Positions 5,583-10,384 of a DNA stretch of 10,384 bases are shown here, piece after piece. Origin of the DNA: Nostocoides sp039812405 (GTDB taxonomy: Bacteria > Actinomycetota > Actinomycetes > Actinomycetales > Dermatophilaceae). Each line of letters opens with the position of its first letter. Within the stretch, counting starts at the first letter, position 1. A program made the translations under genes and the position numbers. The DNA lies in contig JBDIAL010000130.1 in assembly GCA_039812405.1 (NCBI GenBank), positions 1 to 10,384 of the forward strand, in the 5' to 3' direction. Below the pieces are notes generated by a model. That model had not been told where the DNA came from, did not search any database, and worked only from the letters and a program-made list of their open reading frames with translations.

Positions 5583-6935
5583 TCACCCGATGCCGTCGGT
5601 CCCGGGGCACAGTGGAGTGACGGGCGTGGGCAGGGGCGGCAGAGGGCGGGCCAGGAGCCAGGCGTCGAACAGCCCGCCGAGCGGGACGCCGGCGACCCGC
5701 TCGGCGTGGGCGACGAAGTCGGCGGTCGTCACCGACCCGCCGGAGTGCTCGGCGACCCACGAGGCGAGCGTCGTGAAGAAGGCCGCGTCGCCCACCGAGC
5801 AGCGCAGCGCGTGGAGGGTCAGCGCCCCCCTCTTGTAGACGCGGTCGTCGAACATCAGCTCCGGCCCGGGGTCGGCGAGGACGAGGTCCTGCGGGAGCCG
5901 GGCGAGCCGGTCGTGGTGGTGGGCCGCCCACTCCTGTGCCCCCCGCATCCCCGACGCCTCCGACCACAGCCACTCGGCGTAGCAGGCGAACCCCTCGTGG
6001 AGCCAGATGTCGCGCCACCGCGCCGCCGTCACGGCGTTGCCGAACCACTGGTGCGCCAGCTCGTGGGCCACGAGGCGCACCTCCTCCCAGGACGTCGAGC
6101 AGTGGTTGCGCCCGAACGTCGAGAGGGCCTGCGACTCCAGCGGGATCTCGAGCGGGTCGTCGGTGACGACCGTGCGGTAGCCGTCGAAGGGATAGGGGCC
6201 GAAGCGCTCCTCGAAGGCCGCCATCATCGCCGGCTGACGACCGAAGGAGGCGGCGAACGCCTCCTTCGACAGCCCCGGGGGGTGCAGGACCGAGATCGGC
6301 GGCTTGCCCGCCGGCCCGCCGCCGAGCCGGGTCTCGACGTAGCGGCCCATCTGCACCGTCGCGAGATACGGCGCCATCGGCCGGCGCTGCGCGAAGCGCC
6401 AGGTGACCGACGCGCCTCGGCGCTTGGTCGTCCGTGGCTCCCCGCTGAACGCCACAGCGTAGCCCGCGGGCGCGGTGAAGGTCAGGTCGTAGGTCGCCTT
6501 GTCGTCGACGCGGTCGTTGCACGGGAACCACGACGGCGCACCGTGCGGCTGGGCGGCGACGATGACGCCGTCCTCGAGCTCCTCCCAGCCGGCCTCCCCG
6601 AGATGGCGCATCCGGACGGTTCGGGGACTCCCCGCATACCGCACCGTGACCCGCAGCCGGGTGCCCGCGGGGGCCTCCTCGCGCAGGGTCACGGTGAGAT
6701 GGCCGCCCTTGTGGGTGGAACGGGCCGGCCTGCCCCCGCCCACCGTGACGCCGCGCACCGCGAGGTGGTGCAGATCGAGGCGGAGTCGCCGGACGGCCGT
6801 CCGGGTCGTGAGGGTGAGCGTGGCCTCGCCCTCGAGATGGTTGCTCGCGGGCCGGTAGGTCAGGTCGAGGTCGTAGTGGTCGACGCCGTATGCGGCGTCA
6901 CCGTGACCGGGTACGTAGGGGTCGGTGCCCGGCAC
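5583..6935 (-). CDS. Short M1-family zinc aminopeptidase
   Basis: The 450-residue product is a gluzincin metallopeptidase of family M1. Zinc ligands are H291 and H295 of HELAHQWFG and E314 of WLHEGF (HExxHx18E), with catalytic E292 and transition-state Tyr367 in DDRVYKRGALTLHALR. The exopeptidase (GxMEN-type) position reads EIPLESQALSTFG (263-275), a bacterial variant. A beta-rich N-terminal domain comes first. The protein ends soon after the catalytic domain and lacks the large C-terminal helical domain of PepN-type enzymes (about 850 residues). No signal peptide is present with the chosen start. The GTG at 6935 shares a base with the TAG stop of the upstream synthetase gene and is preceded by GGGAGGAGG; a longer open frame upstream only overlaps that gene. 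This coupling argues that it acts on the synthetase product, for example as a poly(amino acid)-degrading or trimming enzyme. I recall that the poly-lysine-degrading enzyme of Streptomyces is an aminopeptidase of this kind; the substrate here is inference. Confidence 0.9.
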   Translation of the reverse strand: MPGTDPYVPGHGDAAYGVDHYDLDLTYRPASNHLEGEATLTLTTRTAVRRLRLDLHHLAVRGVTVGGGRPARSTHKGGHLTVTLREEAPAGTRLRVTVRYAGSPRTVRMRHLGEAGWEELEDGVIVAAQPHGAPSWFPCNDRVDDKATYDLTFTAPAGYAVAFSGEPRTTKRRGASVTWRFAQRRPMAPYLATVQMGRYVETRLGGGPAGKPPISVLHPPGLSKEAFAASFGRQPAMMAAFEERFGPYPFDGYRTVVTDDPLEIPLESQALSTFGRNHCSTSWEEVRLVAHELAHQWFGNAVTAARWRDIWLHEGFACYAEWLWSEASGMRGAQEWAAHHHDRLARLPQDLVLADPGPELMFDDRVYKRGALTLHALRCSVGDAAFFTTLASWVAEHSGGSVTTADFVAHAERVAGVPLGGLFDAWLLARPLPPLPTPVTPLCPGTDGIG

Positions 6936-9900
6936 TACTCCTCCTCCCACGGTCCGATGGGGTTGCCGATCCAGCGGGTCCGGCTCGGCACCGACTCCCC
7001 GCGCATGACGAGCGAGACCGGGCCGACCGTCGCGTGCCGGCCGATGCTCGCGGCCGGAAGGATAACGGAGTTCGGCCCGAGCGTGGCGCCCGCCATGAGC
7101 GTGACACGCTCCATCGCGAGGACACGGTCGTGGAAGAGGTGGGTCTGCACGACACAGCCGGCGTTGACCGTCGCCCCGGCCCGGAGCTCGACGAGGTCGG
7201 TCTCGGGCAGCCAGTAGGAGTCGCACCACACCCCGTCACCGATCCGGGCGCCGAGCATCCGGAACCACACGTTGAGGACGAGGGTCCCGAGGGCCACCGG
7301 GCAGAACCACCGGGCCGCGAGGACCTCGGTGAAGGTGTCGGCCAGCTCGTTGCGCCACACGAAGCCCGACCACAGCGGGTGCTGTCCGACGGTATGCCGG
7401 CCCACGAGAAGCCATTTGGCGGCCACCGTCACGAGGGCCGCGAGGACGCCCGCGAGCAGCAGCGGTGCCCAGCCGAGGAGGACGGCCGCGAGGAGGTGCC
7501 AGCGCAGCAGCGCCAGCACTGCCGTGCCGACGCCCAGGCCGGTGCACACGGCGAGGAGCAGCGGGACGCAGCGGAGCGTCTCGACGAGGGCGCGGGTCAC
7601 CTTCAGCCGGGTCGACGGCTGGTAGGTGTGGGACAGGTCGGCGGCCTCGGTGACCCGCCGCAGGACGACCGGCGGGCTGCCCATCCACGACGACCCGGCC
7701 TTCGCCGCCCCGCGCTGGGGCGCGGCGGACAGCACGGCGACGAGGGCGGCCTTGGGGATCGTGCGACCGGGCGCCGCCATGCCCGAGTTGCCGAGGAAGG
7801 CGCGCTTGCCCACCTTGACCCGCTCGACGCGGACCCAGCCGCCGCCCAGCTCGTACCCCCCGACGAGGGTGTCGTCGGCGAGGAAGGCGTGGTCGCCGAT
7901 CTGGGTCAGCTTGGGGATGAGCAGGACCGTCGACGCCTCGACGCCGGTGCCGACCCGGGCGCCGAGGGCCCGCAGCCAGAGCGGGGTGAGCGCACCGGCG
8001 TACAGCGGGAAGATCCAGTCACGGGCGTCGTCGAGCACCCGGACCGTCGTCCAGATGGCGAGCCCGCGGGCCGACCGCACGGGATGGTGCCCCGGCCGGA
8101 CGAGGAGCGAGCAGAGCCGGACGAGGAGCAGGACGAGGACGATGAGGGTCGCGAACCCGACGAAGGCCGCGACGGGGACCCAGGGCAGGCCCGCGCGGAG
8201 CGCCGCACCGAGGGAGTCCGCCGTCCGCACCCGATCCCAGACGACGAGCCCGCCGACGAGGGCCGAGACCCAGGGCAGGCCCGAGACGACGAGGGAGGCG
8301 ACGGCATACCCGAGGAGCCAGACCCGGCCCCGCGGCGGCGTGTGGTCGGTCCACGGCCCGCGGGCCCGCCGGGCGACCCGCTCGGCGGGGGCGCCCGACC
8401 AGTACTCGCCGGTCTCGACCCGACCGTCGACGTAGGACCCGGGGCCCACCTCGGCGTCCGCGCCGACCCGGGCCCCGCCGCCGAGCGTGCTCCGCGCACC
8501 GATCCGCGCCCTCGCCCCGACGCGGACCATCCCGATCCGGACGACGTCGCCGTCGACCCACGTCCCCGACAGGTCGACCTCCGGCTCGACCGAGGCATGG
8601 CTGCCGATCCGGAGGAAGCCGGTGACCGGCGGGAGGGCGTGGAGGTCGACGCCGCGCCCGACCCGGCAGCCCAGCAGCCTCGCATACCACGTGAAGAGGA
8701 CCGCTCCGGCGAGGGAGGTCGCCCCGAGGGCGTGCTGGATCCGCTCCGCGAGCCACAACCGCAGGTGCACCCGGCCGCCGCGGGGGTACTCCCCCGGCAC
8801 CACCCCGCGGAGCACGAGCCGGACCGCCGCCGCCGACAGGGCCATCCGCCCGGGCGGCAGGACGAGCAGGACGGTCGTCACGAGCAGCAGCCACCACGGG
8901 TAGGCCGGCAGCCAGGGGACCCGGTCGTGCAGGAGGGTCGCACCGAGCATGACCCAGGCGATCCAGCGGAGCGAGGCGAGCCCGAGCAGCGGCGGCATGG
9001 CGAGCATCTGGCCGAGCTGGGTCTTGAAGCGGATCGGCTTGACCCGGCGGTCGGTGCGCACGGTGCTCGCCCCGAGCGACTCCAGGTATGCCGTCATGGC
9101 GCCGATCGTGGGGTAGGCGTAGACGTCGCCGACCGCGACCTCGGGGTAGCGCTCGCGGATGCGCCCCACGGCCTGTGCCGCCGTGAGCGACCCGCCGCCG
9201 AAGTCGAAGAAGTCGGCCGTCGGCGTCGTCGCGTCCGCGGCGAGGACGTCGCGCCAGATGTCGGCGAGCCAGGCCTGGCTGCCGGTCAGCTCTCCCGTCC
9301 CGGTCCGCCGGGCCGGGAGCGGCCAGGGCAGCGCGTCGCGGTCGACCTTGCCCGAGGTGCGGGTCGGCAGGGTGTCGACGACGGCGAGCCGGGGCACGAG
9401 CGCCGCCGGCATCCGCTCGCGGAGCAGGGCGAGGGCGGTGTCGGCGTCGAATCCGTCGTCGGTCGTGAGGTAGCCGACGAGGATTCGGTTGCCCGAGGCG
9501 GTGCCCCGGACCGCGGCCGCCGCGCCCTGGACGCCCGGGAGGCGGAGCAGCTGGCCGTCGATCTCGCCGAGCTCGATGCGCCGGCCGCCGAGCTTGATCT
9601 GGTCGTCCTGGCGCCCGGCGAAGACGAGACCCGCCGCGTCGTTGCGCACGACGTCGCCGGACCGGTAGGCGCGGGCCCAGCCGAGGGTCGGCATGGGGGC
9701 GTACTTCTCCGCGTCCTTGACCGGGTCGAGGTAGCGCGCGAGGCCCACGCCGCCGATGACGAGCTCGCCCGTCGCGCCCTCGGCGACCGGCTCCCCTCGC
9801 CCGTCGACGACGGCGAGGTCCCAGCCGTCGAGCGGGAGGCCGATCCGCACCGGCTCGGTCCCGTCGAGCCGGGCCCCGCAGGCGACGACGGTCGCCTCGG

Positions 9901-10384
9901 TCGGGCCGTAGGTGTTCCACACCTCCCTCCCCGGGCGCTGCAGCCGCGCCGCGAGCTCGGCCGGAGCCGCCTCGCCCCCGAGGATGAGGAGCCGGACCCG
10001 GTCGAGGGCGGTCGCCGGCCACAGCGCCACGAGGGTCGGGACCGTCGAGACGACGGTGATGTCGTTGGCGACGAGCCACGGCCCGACGTCGACCCCGGAG
10101 CGGACGAGGGAGCGGGGGGCCGGGACGAGGCAGGCTCCGTGCGCCCAGGCGAGCCACATCTCCTCGCAGCTCGCGTCGAAGGCCACGGACAGGCCCGCCA
10201 TGACGCGGTCGCCGGGCTCGATCGGTCTCTCCTGCAGGAACATCCGCGACTCGGCGTCGACGAAGGCGGCCGCGTTGCGATGGGTGACGGCCACCCCCTT
10301 CGGCGTGCCGGTCGACCCCGAGGTGAAGATGACCCACGCGTCGTCCGCAGGCGTCGGCGGCTCGAGGTCGCGCGGCTCCGGCTC
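6935..10384 (-). CDS. Pls/PosA-family membrane NRPS-like synthetase, N-terminus missing
   Basis: Visible are 1149 residues, read from the window end; the first part of the adenylation (A) domain is outside. A-domain motifs: FTSGSTGTPKG (20-30), FDAS (69-72), NTYGPTE (157-163), YRSGD (240-244), GRQDDQIKLGGRRIELGEID (about 257-276) and the catalytic lysine in TSGKVDR (K346). A carrier domain follows, with the phosphopantetheine serine in FDFGGGSL (S399). Then come six hydrophobic segments in three pairs (about 461-485/493-510, 688-716/733-761, 935-960/962-994), with left-handed beta-helix-like hexapeptide blocks after each pair (about 580-670, 800-905, 1040-1149). This A-carrier-membrane layout is that of epsilon-poly-L-lysine synthetase, in which the C-terminal blocks catalyse iterative bond formation. 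The specificity residues D70 A71 E74 S113 I134 G136 T158 V166 V167 K346, aligned by eye to GrsA, resemble a lysine code. No thioesterase or ordinary condensation domain is present. Family is sure; product is inferred. Confidence 0.9.
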   Translation of the reverse strand, partial: EPEPRDLEPPTPADDAWVIFTSGSTGTPKGVAVTHRNAAAFVDAESRMFLQERPIEPGDRVMAGLSVAFDASCEEMWLAWAHGACLVPAPRSLVRSGVDVGPWLVANDITVVSTVPTLVALWPATALDRVRLLILGGEAAPAELAARLQRPGREVWNTYGPTEATVVACGARLDGTEPVRIGLPLDGWDLAVVDGRGEPVAEGATGELVIGGVGLARYLDPVKDAEKYAPMPTLGWARAYRSGDVVRNDAAGLVFAGRQDDQIKLGGRRIELGEIDGQLLRLPGVQGAAAAVRGTASGNRILVGYLTTDDGFDADTALALLRERMPAALVPRLAVVDTLPTRTSGKVDRDALPWPLPARRTGTGELTGSQAWLADIWRDVLAADATTPTADFFDFGGGSLTAAQAVGRIRERYPEVAVGDVYAYPTIGAMTAYLESLGASTVRTDRRVKPIRFKTQLGQMLAMPPLLGLASLRWIAWVMLGATLLHDRVPWLPAYPWWLLLVTTVLLVLPPGRMALSAAAVRLVLRGVVPGEYPRGGRVHLRLWLAERIQHALGATSLAGAVLFTWYARLLGCRVGRGVDLHALPPVTGFLRIGSHASVEPEVDLSGTWVDGDVVRIGMVRVGARARIGARSTLGGGARVGADAEVGPGSYVDGRVETGEYWSGAPAERVARRARGPWTDHTPPRGRVWLLGYAVASLVVSGLPWVSALVGGLVVWDRVRTADSLGAALRAGLPWVPVAAFVGFATLIVLVLLLVRLCSLLVRPGHHPVRSARGLAIWTTVRVLDDARDWIFPLYAGALTPLWLRALGARVGTGVEASTVLLIPKLTQIGDHAFLADDTLVGGYELGGGWVRVERVKVGKRAFLGNSGMAAPGRTIPKAALVAVLSAAPQRGAAKAGSSWMGSPPVVLRRVTEAADLSHTYQPSTRLKVTRALVETLRCVPLLLAVCTGLGVGTAVLALLRWHLLAAVLLGWAPLLLAGVLAALVTVAAKWLLVGRHTVGQHPLWSGFVWRNELADTFTEVLAARWFCPVALGTLVLNVWFRMLGARIGDGVWCDSYWLPETDLVELRAGATVNAGCVVQTHLFHDRVLAMERVTLMAGATLGPNSVILPAASIGRHATVGPVSLVMRGESVPSRTRWIGNPIGPWEEE

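Noticed and set aside
5511..7217. Plus-strand open frame (568 codons) opposite the aminopeptidase gene.
   Set aside because: It is antisense to a gene with complete HExxHx18E zinc ligands, and its product is Arg/Gly-rich with no recognisable domain.
8019..10337. Second long minus-strand open frame (772 codons) inside the synthetase gene.
   Set aside because: It is a +1 shadow of the synthetase frame. Only the synthetase frame carries the A-domain and carrier motifs without interruption.

Overview
The window is very GC-rich DNA (roughly 70% or more), with GTG as well as ATG starts, strong C/G third-position bias and actinobacterial gene families. A high-GC actinobacterium is clear. I would guess the Intrasporangiaceae (Janibacter/Knoellia/Tetrasphaera type), but that is impression, not proof.

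Left end (1-1693): the first 61 codons of rpsB (30S protein S2) run leftward out of the window. They are divergent from a rightward MFS exporter gene. The shared 269-bp intergenic region holds a candidate -10 hexamer for each direction and an inverted pair of a recurrent GTATGC word.

Middle (1694-3614): this part looks accessory. A single leftward gene for an actinobacterial AbiEi-like/DUF559-like protein (winged helix plus nuclease-fold tail) sits between two 60-bp near-perfect palindromes. Judged by their asymmetric bases, the palindromes are inverted relative to each other (59/60 identical), so they resemble terminal inverted repeats of a 1.3-kb non-autonomous unit. To its right is a G/A-rich minisatellite of layered tandem repeats, including a 61-bp unit repeated exactly; no protein gene is supported there.

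Centre right (3615-5482): a two-gene operon with a 4-bp overlap encodes a luciferase-like flavin monooxygenase and its partner FMN reductase (the pair typified by CE1758/CE1759). A TATAGT box and an AGGAGG ribosome site precede it. Its physiological substrate is unknown.

Right end (5583-10384, leftward): this is the most interesting part. A large membrane NRPS-like protein of the Pls/PosA family (adenylation domain cut by the window end, carrier domain, then three soluble blocks between six membrane segments) is followed, with a one-base stop/start overlap, by a short M1 zinc aminopeptidase. The specificity residues I read in the adenylation domain (D-A-E-S-I-G-T-V-V-K) resemble a lysine code. 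The layout therefore suggests a synthetase for a homopoly(amino acid), possibly a poly-lysine, coupled to a peptidase that trims or degrades it. A GC-rich hairpin separates this operon from the convergent monooxygenase operon.

Across the whole window the hexamer GTATGC/GCATAC occurs about 12 times, several-fold above a rough compositional expectation. Inside genes it forces rare codons in every reading phase, which suggests a genome-wide DNA signal.
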